From the NCBI RefSeq assembly GCF_965225875.1, contig NZ_CBDDBS010000002.1, positions 2,852,001 to 2,916,000 on the forward strand: 64,000 bases of DNA, in the 5' to 3' direction. Made by a program: the position numbers and the translations under genes. Below are positions 53,116 to 62,605 of the stretch, piece after piece. The notes beneath the pieces were generated by a model. That model searched no databases, was not told where the DNA came from, and was given only the letters and a program-made list of their open reading frames with translations. Position 1 is the first letter of the stretch; the number at the start of each line of letters is the position of its first letter. This DNA comes from Haliscomenobacter sp965225875. Lineage in GTDB: Bacteria; Bacteroidota; Bacteroidia; Chitinophagales; Saprospiraceae.

Positions 53116-55623
53116 TTAAGGCGTGATCGTCAAAATTTCAAAACCCAATGCCGGCAACTGCTTTGCCTTTCCCGCAGCCCCCTTGATGCTGATTTGAAAA
53201 TCCGTAGCCTGTGCCCGATTGTTCATCAAGATCACAAAAACCTTGTCTTTTTTCTCAGTAGTTGCCAGCAAGTAGTCAATTGCCGGATGATCCACTTTGA
53301 CTATGTTTTCATCCACAATTAGCTGTGCTTTTTGACCATTGACTGTGCCAGGAGCAAAACCATAGGACTGGTGTGGACCAACTTTAGGCGTCACAAATCC
53401 ACGGGGGAAACGCACCTGGCCATTTGAGCGCAATTCCGCTTCGGCCATCAGGTAATCGGTCAACCAACCAATTTGCCACCAGGCGTGGTGAGGGTAAGGC
53501 CCGGCGCCCCGGTTCATCGCATTCCAGTAATAAGAAGCTACACTGGTTTTAGCGTCAACAAAGGCATCGCGGCCCCAGGCACCCGCCCGCGCGAGGTCGG
53601 CGAAGATGGGTTCTTTGGTGATGCCGTACATGCGGATAAACAAACCCGCGTGGCTGCACAATTGGATGGGGCCGTGGATATTGGAAGAACCAAAAATCCC
53701 GCCGTGTTCAAAGCTGAGCCCAGCCTGGGCAATTTCCCAGTCCTGGCGCTCCACTCCATTCACAGTTTTAGCAGCAGTAGTGGGAATAGGGTGGGTAAAA
53801 ATGGAAGTGGTGTATATCTTCGCCGCGCTGATGGCAGCCGCTTTATATTTCGCTTGTTGGGTCAGGTCAAAAAGATCCAGAAATGCCTGGGCGGTTTGAG
53901 CCGTGGCAAAATCGGGGGCGTAACGCGCATCCCCGCACACACCTAGGTAGCTCCCTTTGGCAACGGCGGCCTGCAACAACCAATCGGCACCTTTTTGAGC
54001 CGCGACAAGGTAACGCGGATCTTTCAAAATGCGGTAAGCCACCACTAATCCATAAAAAGTAGCCCGCAAATCTTTGATGTCTTTGAACAATTCTGCCTCA
54101 TTTTTGCGGTCGTAGGCTACGGCCCAACTGCCATCGGGCTTTTGGTTTTTCAACAACCACTCTGCTCCGGCGCGGAGCCGTGCTTTCAGCTCATTGTTGT
54201 TGGGTTCAAAAAGCAGGATATTGCCCAGGTCGAGCATGGTGTAGTAGGTCACCGCGATGGGTTCAACCACTTCGCCCCATTCTTCTACGAATTTTTTGCT
54301 TTTGGCCAGGTAGTATTGTCCCGCAAGTGAGCCATTGAAAAAACCGGGCTCGCTGATTTGTTGCACAAACTTGAAATTGAGTGCATAAGGCAGCACATTT
54401 TTGGTCAACAAGGTATCCTGCGTAGCATTCGCCAACATCCACATGGCACCGTAATCGGAATTTTTCATGGCGTCCTTGTTCGAACCCACTACGCCACCGA
54501 GGTAGGATTGTGCACCAATTTTTCGTCCCTGAAACTCCTCAATGTTCCACAAGGAAGTTTGTGGATCGGTCAGGTAATGGTGCATGTGTTGGATGCGGCT
54601 GGTCAAGGATTGTTTGCTTTGGCGCAGCGCCAGGGCCGATTTGAGTTGGTACACATCATAGGCCGCGTGTTTGATGGCCTGAAACCAATCACCAGTGCCG
54701 AGGTGGTAGCGAGAAGTATAGCTGATTGCTTCACCCGCTTTCAGCAAAGATTTGGGCTCGCCCAAAACGGGGTAGTACAAGGTCGGCGACAGTTGGGCTC
54801 TGCGATTTTTGTGGGAAAGACCAATGTTCCAGTCGTGGAGCGTGTTTTTGTCTTTGGCCCAGGGATCGCGACAGAGGCCGGGATCGGCAATCAGGGCCAG
54901 GGTCAGTCCGGTTTTAGTGCTCACCAATGGTGCCAGAGTGCTGGCCGAGCGTTCGCGATAAACCACGGGTAAGGCAGGAACTCCATGTCCGTAAGCATAA
55001 GATAGGGCAAAGTTGGGTTGGATGTAGTTTCCATGAAAATAGCCCGGTACCGAAGCCCAGGCCAGGTTGCTTTCGCCGATGTTGGCCAAACTAGGAGTAG
55101 CCAATGAGTAATACCCGTCTTTTTTTATTGTAAGGGTTTGAGTCAACAGGATATTGTTGGGAAATTTGGGGTCAAAACGCCATTCGGCTATCAGCGTTCC
55201 TTGCTCGGTTTCTTGTTCAAAACGCAGTTGATTGGGGGCGATTTGCCGGCCTTTTTGCGCAAAAAAATGCAGTGCCTGTCCGGCAGTGTTGAGGGAAACG
55301 GGGTTGATACTTTCCGCCCAGATCTTTTGCTGGTAATGGTAAGTGTCTTCGGGAAATTTTTGTCCGGTGATGCTTTTGAAGGTGGAGTCGGGCTCTGTTT
55401 GGGGTTTGTCGGCGCTGTACAGTAAAGTGTGTTCTCCTGAGGGCTGCTCCAGGTTGACCCAGGTCTGGCCTTTTTTAACGGCAATGGTTTTGATGCGCCA
55501 GCCCGATCCGCTGTTTTCCCAACGCAGGCGCAGATTGGCATTGGCCAGATTGAGCACCTGCGGCGTTTGGGCCGCGAGGCAGAGGATCATGCTACAGAAC
55601 AAAAAAGAGAATAACAATTTCAT
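53116..55623 (-). CDS. Secreted alpha/alpha-toroid glycan-active protein, unassigned family
   Basis: The 835-aa protein has a signal peptide (CLAAQ, about residue 19). Residues 25-330 are a beta-rich domain. Residues 340-740 form a helical repeat region containing WLLKNQKPDGSWAVAYD, ADWLLQAAVAKGSYLGV and GGIFGSSNIHGPIQLCSH, the pattern of alpha/alpha barrels in glycoside hydrolases and polysaccharide lyases. A small C-terminal beta domain ends it. No catalytic family is secure; a lyase or exo-hydrolase acting on the PUL substrate is inferred. It lies between the GH9-like gene and the symporter, with large palindromes on both sides. Confidence 0.7.
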   Translation of the reverse strand: MKLLFSFLFCSMILCLAAQTPQVLNLANANLRLRWENSGSGWRIKTIAVKKGQTWVNLEQPSGEHTLLYSADKPQTEPDSTFKSITGQKFPEDTYHYQQKIWAESINPVSLNTAGQALHFFAQKGRQIAPNQLRFEQETEQGTLIAEWRFDPKFPNNILLTQTLTIKKDGYYSLATPSLANIGESNLAWASVPGYFHGNYIQPNFALSYAYGHGVPALPVVYRERSASTLAPLVSTKTGLTLALIADPGLCRDPWAKDKNTLHDWNIGLSHKNRRAQLSPTLYYPVLGEPKSLLKAGEAISYTSRYHLGTGDWFQAIKHAAYDVYQLKSALALRQSKQSLTSRIQHMHHYLTDPQTSLWNIEEFQGRKIGAQSYLGGVVGSNKDAMKNSDYGAMWMLANATQDTLLTKNVLPYALNFKFVQQISEPGFFNGSLAGQYYLAKSKKFVEEWGEVVEPIAVTYYTMLDLGNILLFEPNNNELKARLRAGAEWLLKNQKPDGSWAVAYDRKNEAELFKDIKDLRATFYGLVVAYRILKDPRYLVAAQKGADWLLQAAVAKGSYLGVCGDARYAPDFATAQTAQAFLDLFDLTQQAKYKAAAISAAKIYTTSIFTHPIPTTAAKTVNGVERQDWEIAQAGLSFEHGGIFGSSNIHGPIQLCSHAGLFIRMYGITKEPIFADLARAGAWGRDAFVDAKTSVASYYWNAMNRGAGPYPHHAWWQIGWLTDYLMAEAELRSNGQVRFPRGFVTPKVGPHQSYGFAPGTVNGQKAQLIVDENIVKVDHPAIDYLLATTEKKDKVFVILMNNRAQATDFQISIKGAAGKAKQLPALGFEILTITP

Positions 55624-55680
55624 GTCTTTTGACTTTTAAGTATCACCCGTCCACTGGCGCTGTTAAAAGGCTCCAGATCA

Positions 55681-55808
55681 GCTGGTACAAGTCTCCAGAC
55701 TTGTACCAATATTTTCGCGTCTCTGACGCATGCGTAACGCGAAAACAGGGCATAAATACACGTCAGAGACGTGTCGATACTGGTACAAGTCTGGAGACTT
55801 GTACCAGC
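55681..55808. repeat. Palindrome-within-palindrome element in PUL
   Basis: GCTGGTACAAGTCTCCAGAC starts a perfect 28-bp arm (55681-55708) mirrored at 55781-55808. Each arm is itself a near palindrome (GGTACAAGTC/GACTTGTACC). A further pair GTCTCTGACG and CGTCAGAGAC lies between. It occupies most of the gap between the GH9-like gene stop and the toroid protein start. Confidence 0.8.
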
Positions 55809-55844
55809 ACAGCGCTGATTATGCGGTGCTTTTTGTTTGCTCAA

Positions 55845-57752
55845 TCAAGGTTTTATGTTGATACTGGCTCTCTGGGCAAACCCAAAGGAACCGTAGCTAA
55901 CTTGTAGGGTACGTCCAGTGCTTGGCACTTTGTAGTTGGCCCTAAAAAGGCCAGTGTTTTCACCCGTTTCCGTCACTTCGAGGGAGATGGCGGGTCTTTG
56001 ATCCATTTTGACCCAAACCTTACCTTTCTCGACCTGATCCCAATCCAGATTCAAAGCCGCTTTTAGTTCAATCGTCAGGGTTTCACCAACTTTGGCCTGA
56101 GTGACGGCTGTTCCGCTAGCATTCAAAATTTTGACTTCTTGGCTACCCAGGGTAGAAAAAGTCAATGTGGCCATCCAACCCCGATTGGACACGCACCAAC
56201 CTTCGGTGGCGTAGGCGTCTTTGCCAATCTGGTCTTTGGGGATATTGCCTTCCGTGCTGGTGGTTGCTTTTTGTTGAAAATCCTTGTCCAACGGAGAGCC
56301 GTCTAGCGTGCCGCGCACTTTGCCCAATTGCCCGTAACCATTGGGGTGTGCTGCGGGCCAACCATTTTCGACCCCGGCCCAATACCCACCAATGGCCAAG
56401 CGATCCTGGCTTTTGTTGCTCAAGTGTGCGCCGAGTGGATTGACGCCAAAAACAAAATCCACCTGTGCCCAGCCGATGTCGCGGAGTCGGGGATTTTTCA
56501 GCAAGTGCGCTACGGCAAACAGTGAACCGCCCAGTGCAGGAGCTCCGCCCAATTCTTTGGTTTTGGGATGGGCCCATTCCGTTTCGCTGTGTACGCGGTA
56601 TTTCCAGAAATTGTTCGTTTTTTGCTGCATGTGAATCGCCCATGCATTCAGTTTTTCACGTGTTCCAAGGGGAGCTTGTTCGGGTGCCAGGAGTAGGAAA
56701 TAGGCCAAGGCTTGCTGGGTAATGTGTTCCGCATTGCGGATCCACCACATGTGGCGAGGGTTGTTGAAATCCCAGTTTTGAATGATGTCGCGGGCGCTTT
56801 CCTGAGCCCATTTCAGGTATTTGGCAGGCTGGCCATCCACCTCATTTTTTTCACAATAATACATGAATAAATTGCGGAAAACCGACTGCCCGAAGGCATT
56901 GCCCATTTCATTGAATTCCTGAAAACCAAGATCCACCCATTTGGTGCTGTAAGTCCAGTAGCGGTTCTCGTGGTGGCGCTCGTAAGCCAGCCATTTTTCG
57001 TTGCAAACCTTGCGGTAAAGCAAGTACTTTTCGCGGGGGAGATAGGGTTTTAAAAAATCGTGATAGGCCGCACAAATTACCGACAACTGATCCAGGTGAT
57101 TCCAATAATCGTACTGCATTCTCGGCTGACCCTCGTAACCCAGGCTGCCGTGCCGACTGGCCACTGGGCCTTGATAGGCGACATGGGCGTAGGCAAATTC
57201 GGCGTGCCAAAGGATCAGGTCAATGAGATCGGGCACATTGTTGTCGCCCAGTTCCGTTTTCCAGCGGTCAAACAGTGCCGGATTGGAGGCGTAGTAGAGG
57301 CATTCGAAAATGGTTTCGAGCCCGTAAGCACCGCCATCGCGCGAGGGGCCACCGCCATAGATTTTGCTCAAATCCGCAATAGCGGCGTCTTCAGAACCCC
57401 GTACATCGATGAAAAAATCGTAGGCAAGTTTAGCAGAAATTTTTTCCATCAAATGATCGGCAATCCAGAAGGGAACCGATTGGCCATGTCCATTTACGTC
57501 GATGTAAAATTCATCTTTCGTCTTGGGGTTGAACTTGCTGAACCAGCCTTCCTGATTCAGGATTTCGCCCTCAAACACCACTTGTTTGGTGCTGTAGTCG
57601 CGGATTTTGAAAGGTGTGCCGTCTTTAGCTCCTGGGCAGACAAAACGTTTGGCTTCGCCCAAATTGTAACCTGCTTGATTGACCAAGGGGTTGTTTTGAG
57701 CAAAAACTATTGCACAAATCGAGAAGAGTAGGATGGTGAAAAATGCTCTCAT
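55845..57752 (-). CDS. GH9-like glycoside hydrolase with N-terminal CelD-type Ig domain
   Basis: The 635-aa secreted protein has a signal peptide (ICAIVFAQ) from ATG 57752; the frame extends to 57800. NNPLVNQAGYNLGEAKRFV at about residues 20-38 is the typical start of the Ig-like domain before GH9. The barrel (about 110-510) has NNVPDLIDLILWHAEFAYA, equivalent to the GH9 motif PDxLDExRW, and VDFVFGVNPLGAHLSNKS, equivalent to the VDYxLGxNP motif. RDGGAYG may stand for the DAGD block. The C-terminal 120 residues form a beta domain. Known GH9 members are endoglucanases or exo-beta-glucosaminidase-like; this one is divergent. Likely a first glycan-cleaving enzyme of the PUL. Confidence 0.78.
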   Translation of the reverse strand: MRAFFTILLFSICAIVFAQNNPLVNQAGYNLGEAKRFVCPGAKDGTPFKIRDYSTKQVVFEGEILNQEGWFSKFNPKTKDEFYIDVNGHGQSVPFWIADHLMEKISAKLAYDFFIDVRGSEDAAIADLSKIYGGGPSRDGGAYGLETIFECLYYASNPALFDRWKTELGDNNVPDLIDLILWHAEFAYAHVAYQGPVASRHGSLGYEGQPRMQYDYWNHLDQLSVICAAYHDFLKPYLPREKYLLYRKVCNEKWLAYERHHENRYWTYSTKWVDLGFQEFNEMGNAFGQSVFRNLFMYYCEKNEVDGQPAKYLKWAQESARDIIQNWDFNNPRHMWWIRNAEHITQQALAYFLLLAPEQAPLGTREKLNAWAIHMQQKTNNFWKYRVHSETEWAHPKTKELGGAPALGGSLFAVAHLLKNPRLRDIGWAQVDFVFGVNPLGAHLSNKSQDRLAIGGYWAGVENGWPAAHPNGYGQLGKVRGTLDGSPLDKDFQQKATTSTEGNIPKDQIGKDAYATEGWCVSNRGWMATLTFSTLGSQEVKILNASGTAVTQAKVGETLTIELKAALNLDWDQVEKGKVWVKMDQRPAISLEVTETGENTGLFRANYKVPSTGRTLQVSYGSFGFAQRASINIKP

Positions 57753-57809
57753 TGTAAAAAAAGAAGCTGTATGAAGATATGCATCATACAGCCTCTGCAT
57801 GGTTTGAAT

Positions 57810-59297
57810 TTATTTCCAATCTGGATTCTGTTCGATTTTAGGATTGGCCAATAGCTCATCCAAGGGGATGGGGAAATAGCGGTGCTTGGCCAATGGCTTG
57901 CGCTCGGGATACACGTTGTTCACTGCTTTAGGTACTGCAGTGAGAAATGTATTGGTCCGGGTAAGGTCGTACCAGCGGTCACCTTCTGCAAAAAATTCCC
58001 ATGAACGCTCTTGCAATACCGCATCGATGAAGGCTTCTTTGCTCAAACCGGGCGTGAGGTCATCCAAACCTGCACGTTTGCGGATTGGGTTGATAAAACC
58101 ATAAGCGGCGGTGGTCGCTCCGTTCAGACGGGCTTCTGCTTCTGCTGCAATCAAGTACATGTCGGGCAAACGCAAAATGGGAATGTTGGAGATCAGACCA
58201 GTGGTAGAAATTGGATCCTGGTATTTTTTGATCAAAACAGCTTTGGTGGTGATCGGCGTAATGTCTTTTTGCTTCACCGTCACACCGCTGCGGTTGACGT
58301 AAGTGGTATCCAGCAACTGGCGGCGCTTGTCTTTGGGATCAAAAGAATCAAAAAAAGTTTGGAAAGCAAACATCGATCCGAAAGAGGTGCGGGAATAATC
58401 TGCACCTGCACTACCTGGAGGGCCACAAAGGCTGGTCAACTGATGGCTACGGCCAGGGGAAATTGGCGCAGATTCATAAGCCCACATGTTTTCAACCCGG
58501 GCAGCGTCTTCCTTGTCGTAGCGGTACACGTCGCGTACATCGGCCATAAGGCTGTATTTGCCGGAGCTGATTACTTCCTGGGCTTTTTGCAGGGCTTTGG
58601 CCCAATCTTCATTGTACAGAGCGGCTTTGGCATACAGTGCATTCACCACTTCTTTGGAAGGACGGCCTTTTTCCACGGCGGGATAAGATGGCAATCCTGC
58701 TGCCAGAGCCAGATCCAAATCAGCGTAAATTTGCTTGTATACATCGGCTTTGAGGCTTTTAGGTAAAATACCTTCTGCCTCTGAATAACTAGGCGTGGTT
58801 TTGATGACCACGTCTCTGAAGTTTTTAGTCAGGTTCCAGTGGTAAAAAGCCCGCAAAAAGTAAGCTTCGCCGAGAATCTGATTTTTGCGCGTAGCGTCCA
58901 TCACCGCATCGGGCACTTTGGCAATGACCCAGTTGGCCTTTTCGATGCCATCGTAGCAAGATTGCCAGATTTGCTGCGGTGATTCATTGATCCGACCCGC
59001 AGTGCGCTGGGTGGTGTAGTTGTCATCGTAAGCAAAAATGGTGAGGGTATTTCGCCCTACTACGGCCCGAGGGTAGCATTGGTCGGCACTAAAATCGGAC
59101 ACGATGGTCAAGGCTGGCCCTGAGCCCATGTCGCCGATCGGGTCGTATACCGCGACCAGCCCTTTTTCGGCATCAGAGGCAGTTTTGTAAAATGCTTCAG
59201 TGTAGATGGAAGAATAAATGGTTTCCTCCAACTCGCAGGACGTGTTCAGCAGGCAAAAAGCCAGGCCCAGTCCGATTAATTTATATGGTGCTCGCAT
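57810..59297 (-). CDS. susD: SusD/RagB-family glycan-binding lipoprotein
   Basis: This surface lipoprotein of 495 aa caps the SusC channel and binds the glycan. The lipobox is LLNTSCE, with Cys at about residue 21. The N-terminal half has TPR-like helices (LGEAYFLRAFYHWNLTKNF), and the typical late motifs are EAEARLNGAT, LQERSWEFFAEGDRWYDLTRT and HRYFPIPLDELLANP. It lies 35 bp downstream of susC, as a standard pair. ATG 59297 is chosen over the ORF start at 59330 because the signal begins there. The gene symbol is by family, not by ligand. Confidence 0.93.
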   Translation of the reverse strand: MRAPYKLIGLGLAFCLLNTSCELEETIYSSIYTEAFYKTASDAEKGLVAVYDPIGDMGSGPALTIVSDFSADQCYPRAVVGRNTLTIFAYDDNYTTQRTAGRINESPQQIWQSCYDGIEKANWVIAKVPDAVMDATRKNQILGEAYFLRAFYHWNLTKNFRDVVIKTTPSYSEAEGILPKSLKADVYKQIYADLDLALAAGLPSYPAVEKGRPSKEVVNALYAKAALYNEDWAKALQKAQEVISSGKYSLMADVRDVYRYDKEDAARVENMWAYESAPISPGRSHQLTSLCGPPGSAGADYSRTSFGSMFAFQTFFDSFDPKDKRRQLLDTTYVNRSGVTVKQKDITPITTKAVLIKKYQDPISTTGLISNIPILRLPDMYLIAAEAEARLNGATTAAYGFINPIRKRAGLDDLTPGLSKEAFIDAVLQERSWEFFAEGDRWYDLTRTNTFLTAVPKAVNNVYPERKPLAKHRYFPIPLDELLANPKIEQNPDWK

Positions 59298-59332
59298 GTT
59301 TTTTACTTTTAAAATCTTTAAAATTTTCACCC

Positions 59333-62300
59333 TTAAAAATTCACTTGTAGGCCGCCGATGAAGGAACGCGCCTGAGGATACACCAGGTTGTCGATGCCGA
59401 TTACGGTGTTGGAACCTGCGAAGGTGTTTACTTCAGGATCAAAGCCGGAATAATCAGTGATGGTAATGAGGTTGTTTCCGCTTACATACACTCGGATGTT
59501 TTGTAACCCTTTGATGCCTTTGATGGTATAACCCAAAGTGACGTTTTTGCAGCGAAGGTAAGAACCATCCTCCAGCGCATAATCACTTACCGGTAGGCGA
59601 CCACCTTGAGCAGCACTCACGTATTGGTTGCTGGGGTTGGTTGGCGACCAACGGTTCACTACCCCTTCATACAGGTTGCGTTGCCCCAGTGGGTTTTCAA
59701 AAGACAGGCGGCTGACGTTGTAGATGTCGTTGCCTTGGGTGCCGGACCAGAAAGTGCTCAAATCAAAACCTTTGAAAGACAAGTTGGTCGAAAAACCAAA
59801 AATGAGATCCGGGTTAGGGTTGCCTACGATGATTTGATCTGCTGCGCTGATGGTACCGTCACCATTGATGTCTTTGACCTTGTGACCGCCCAAACGGCCG
59901 TCGTAGCCGGGCAGAATGGTTTCACCAGTTTGGTTGACACCATCAAACACGAAGGTTTTAATCAAGCCCAAAGGCTCACCTACTTTCAGAACGGTATAGG
60001 AAGTCACAAAACGCTCCTGAGTAGTGCCGCCATCGAGATCCAATACTTTATTCCGGTTGATGGTAGCGTTGGCTGATACGGTCCATTTTATGGCGCCGTC
60101 GCTGATGCGGGCGTTGGCCATGAGTTCAAAACCCTTGTTCTCCAAAGAGGCGAAGTTACCCGTGATGCTGGTATAACCGGAGCTCAGTGGTAGGGTTTTG
60201 ATGTACAACAAGTCTTCGGTTGTTTTGTGGTAAACTTCTGCCTGGATGCTGAAGCGATCCTTGAAGAAGGCCAAATCTACCGCCAGGGTTGCCTGTTTGG
60301 ATTTCTCCCAACGCAGCGCTGGGTTGGCAATACCCGTAGGGTTGATGCCGGTCACGTAGGTGTTGTTGAAGGTGTAGTCACTACCCACCGAAGCTACGGT
60401 ACTCAGCGACTGGTAAGGCGAAATACCCCCAGCATTACCCGTGATGCCGTAACCACCACGGATTCTGAAATCAGAAATCCACTTCAGGTTGTCCATGAAC
60501 GGCTCTTGAATGACCCGCCAGGATGCGGATGCAGCAGGGAAAAAGCCGTACTTGTTTTCGGCTCCAAAACGGCTGGAACCATCCACCCGGGCCACCACGT
60601 CAATGAAGTATTTATCCTTAAAACCGTAGTTGATCCTACCCATGTAAGAGTCCAGGCGTTGTTTGCTGCGGCCACTGCTTACGGTGCGGTTGAGGGCCAA
60701 TTGCAGGGCTTCGTTGCGTGTAGCGTCGTTTGGAAAACCTGAAGCACTAATGGAGTTGCTGTTGCTCAAGTCAGATTGGGTGGCAAAAACGCCCGTAAAT
60801 TTCAGCGTGTGATTTGCGCCCAGGCTGCGGGCATAAGTCAAAATACTTTCGTGCAAAAGCCCGGTAAAGTTGGAATTGGACTTGGAACCAGAGCCTGAGT
60901 TGTCATTCAAGTCCCGCACAGCTATAATTGAACGAGGTGAGTACCGATCATTCAGGTTGTTTTGCAAATCGACATTGAAGGAAGCCTTATAAGTCAGGTT
61001 TTTCAAAATCTCAAATTCGCCATAAAAGTTGGCCAAAGTGCGGCGCAGATCGGTGTTGTTCAGGGTTTGGGCAAAGCCCAAGGGGTTGGATACCTCGCGG
61101 TAACGCCCATCGCCTTGCTCTCCAAAGGGGAAGATGGTACCATCGGCACGATAGGGTTTCAGGACGGGAGGCGCACCAATCGCAGCGCCCAGAATACTGC
61201 CCGTTACTACCGCGCCGTCACCTACAGAGGTTGAGCCAGTGGTAACCCCGGAGTTGATGGAGTAACTGCCCAAAATACTGGTCCCTACCTTGAATTTTTT
61301 GCTGATGCGGTGGTCTATGTTGGTACGGAAGGAATAACGTTTGAAGTTGGAATTGATGATGACGCCATCCTGGTTGAAGTAGTTTAATGAAACCGCCAGT
61401 TGGGTTTTTTCATTGCCACCATTGATGGACAACTGGTGGTTTTGGATGGGTGCCTCCCTGAAGATGAGCCCCTGCCAGTCGATTCCCTCGCCCAGCGAGG
61501 CGGGGTCACTGTAATAGTTGTTTTTAAAAACCTCATTTTCCACTTGGGCGAACTGGGTAGCGTTGAGTACGGGCAGCGTTTTGAGTACTTTCTGCATGCC
61601 GTAGTAGCTATCGAAAGTTACGCGGGTTGCGCCCGCTTTACCTCTTTTGGTTGTAATCAGTACTACCCCGTTGGCCGCGCGCGAACCATAAATGGCCGAA
61701 GCTCCGGCGTCTTTGAGGATTTCAATACTCTCGATATCACTTGGGTTGATGGTGGACAAAGGGCTGATGTCGTTGATCCCTCCGCCGTTGGATACCTGGA
61801 TTCCGTCCACTACATAGAGGGGTTCGGAGGTTCCGTTGATGGAGTTCGTGCCCCGAATGCGCACACTGATGTTACCACCTGGCGCACCGGAGTTTTGGGT
61901 GACCTGGATACCCGAAGCACGCGCCTGTATCCCCTGTGCTACGTTGGCTACGGGCGTTTGCATCAGATCCGAGGCCTTGATGGAAACAATGGACCCCGTG
62001 GTGCTGGATTTGCGCTGGGTACCGTAGCCGACTACCACAACTTCGTTGAGGGCTTCCACATCCAGGCCGAGCACAATGTCAATGAGGGTACGGTTGTTGA
62101 CGGCTACCTCCTGGGTAAGGTACCCGGTGTAAGAAACAACCAGTGTAGCTTGCGGCGAAACGCCTTCCAGTTGGTAACTGCCATCCAGTTCAGAGACCGT
62201 TCCACTGGTGGTGCCTTTTATAGCGATACTGGCACCAACGAGTGCTTCTCCGCTGGAATCGGATATCTTCCCCCTCAGGGAGAGATTTTGGGCCTGGGCG

Positions 62301-62350
62301 CTGGTCAGGAGACCAAAAAACACCAGCCATATTTGTAATTTGCCTGACAT
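59333..62350 (-). CDS. susC: SusC/RagA-family TonB-linked outer membrane receptor
   Basis: The 1005-aa outer-membrane transporter has a signal peptide (FFGLLTSAQAQ). A carboxypeptidase-regulatory-like domain spans about 25-105 (GEALVGASIAIKGTTSGT). A plug begins at EVVVVGYGTQRKSSTTGSI and ends IEILKDAGASAIYGSRAANG, the classical SusC block. A barrel follows. It imports large oligosaccharides with TonB energy and the SusD lid. ATG 62350 fits the signal peptide; the frame extends to 62491 in poor sequence. It is the first gene of the PUL operon, divergent from the LacI regulator. Confidence 0.95.
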   Translation of the reverse strand: MSGKLQIWLVFFGLLTSAQAQNLSLRGKISDSSGEALVGASIAIKGTTSGTVSELDGSYQLEGVSPQATLVVSYTGYLTQEVAVNNRTLIDIVLGLDVEALNEVVVVGYGTQRKSSTTGSIVSIKASDLMQTPVANVAQGIQARASGIQVTQNSGAPGGNISVRIRGTNSINGTSEPLYVVDGIQVSNGGGINDISPLSTINPSDIESIEILKDAGASAIYGSRAANGVVLITTKRGKAGATRVTFDSYYGMQKVLKTLPVLNATQFAQVENEVFKNNYYSDPASLGEGIDWQGLIFREAPIQNHQLSINGGNEKTQLAVSLNYFNQDGVIINSNFKRYSFRTNIDHRISKKFKVGTSILGSYSINSGVTTGSTSVGDGAVVTGSILGAAIGAPPVLKPYRADGTIFPFGEQGDGRYREVSNPLGFAQTLNNTDLRRTLANFYGEFEILKNLTYKASFNVDLQNNLNDRYSPRSIIAVRDLNDNSGSGSKSNSNFTGLLHESILTYARSLGANHTLKFTGVFATQSDLSNSNSISASGFPNDATRNEALQLALNRTVSSGRSKQRLDSYMGRINYGFKDKYFIDVVARVDGSSRFGAENKYGFFPAASASWRVIQEPFMDNLKWISDFRIRGGYGITGNAGGISPYQSLSTVASVGSDYTFNNTYVTGINPTGIANPALRWEKSKQATLAVDLAFFKDRFSIQAEVYHKTTEDLLYIKTLPLSSGYTSITGNFASLENKGFELMANARISDGAIKWTVSANATINRNKVLDLDGGTTQERFVTSYTVLKVGEPLGLIKTFVFDGVNQTGETILPGYDGRLGGHKVKDINGDGTISAADQIIVGNPNPDLIFGFSTNLSFKGFDLSTFWSGTQGNDIYNVSRLSFENPLGQRNLYEGVVNRWSPTNPSNQYVSAAQGGRLPVSDYALEDGSYLRCKNVTLGYTIKGIKGLQNIRVYVSGNNLITITDYSGFDPEVNTFAGSNTVIGIDNLVYPQARSFIGGLQVNF

Positions 62351-62507
62351 AGGTAGAAAGGTTAAAGTCGGTGATGAGTGATTTTTTAAAACCAATTTTT
62401 TAGGCTTAAAAAACCTATTGAGCCGATTTTTTTCCGAAAATAAAGCCACATTCAAAATAATCAACCGCATGAATCTGACAGAAGGAGACAAAACCTATCG
62501 GGAAGGT

Positions 62508-62533
62508 TCTCGAAACGGGTAACGATAGCGAGA
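62508..62533. promoter_or_regulatory. Candidate operator in susC-lacI intergenic region
   Basis: TCTCG (62508-62512) and CGAGA (62529-62533) are inverted, with a 16-nt spacer that includes GAAACGGGTAAC. The position between the divergent genes fits a binding site for the adjacent regulator. The match is short, so this is tentative. Confidence 0.3.
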
Positions 62534-62605
62534 TTTTGGTAAAAAAAATTAGCCAAAATGTGTACCTTCTCTTTTTTTCCGTTCCTAAGAGCACAGTCCA
62601 GAGGT

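Noticed and set aside
62351..62491. N-terminal extension of SusC and of the LacI protein in the intergenic region
   Set aside because: The signal peptide and ribbon begin at 62350 and 62606, and the extra codons are low-quality sequence with no homology pattern.
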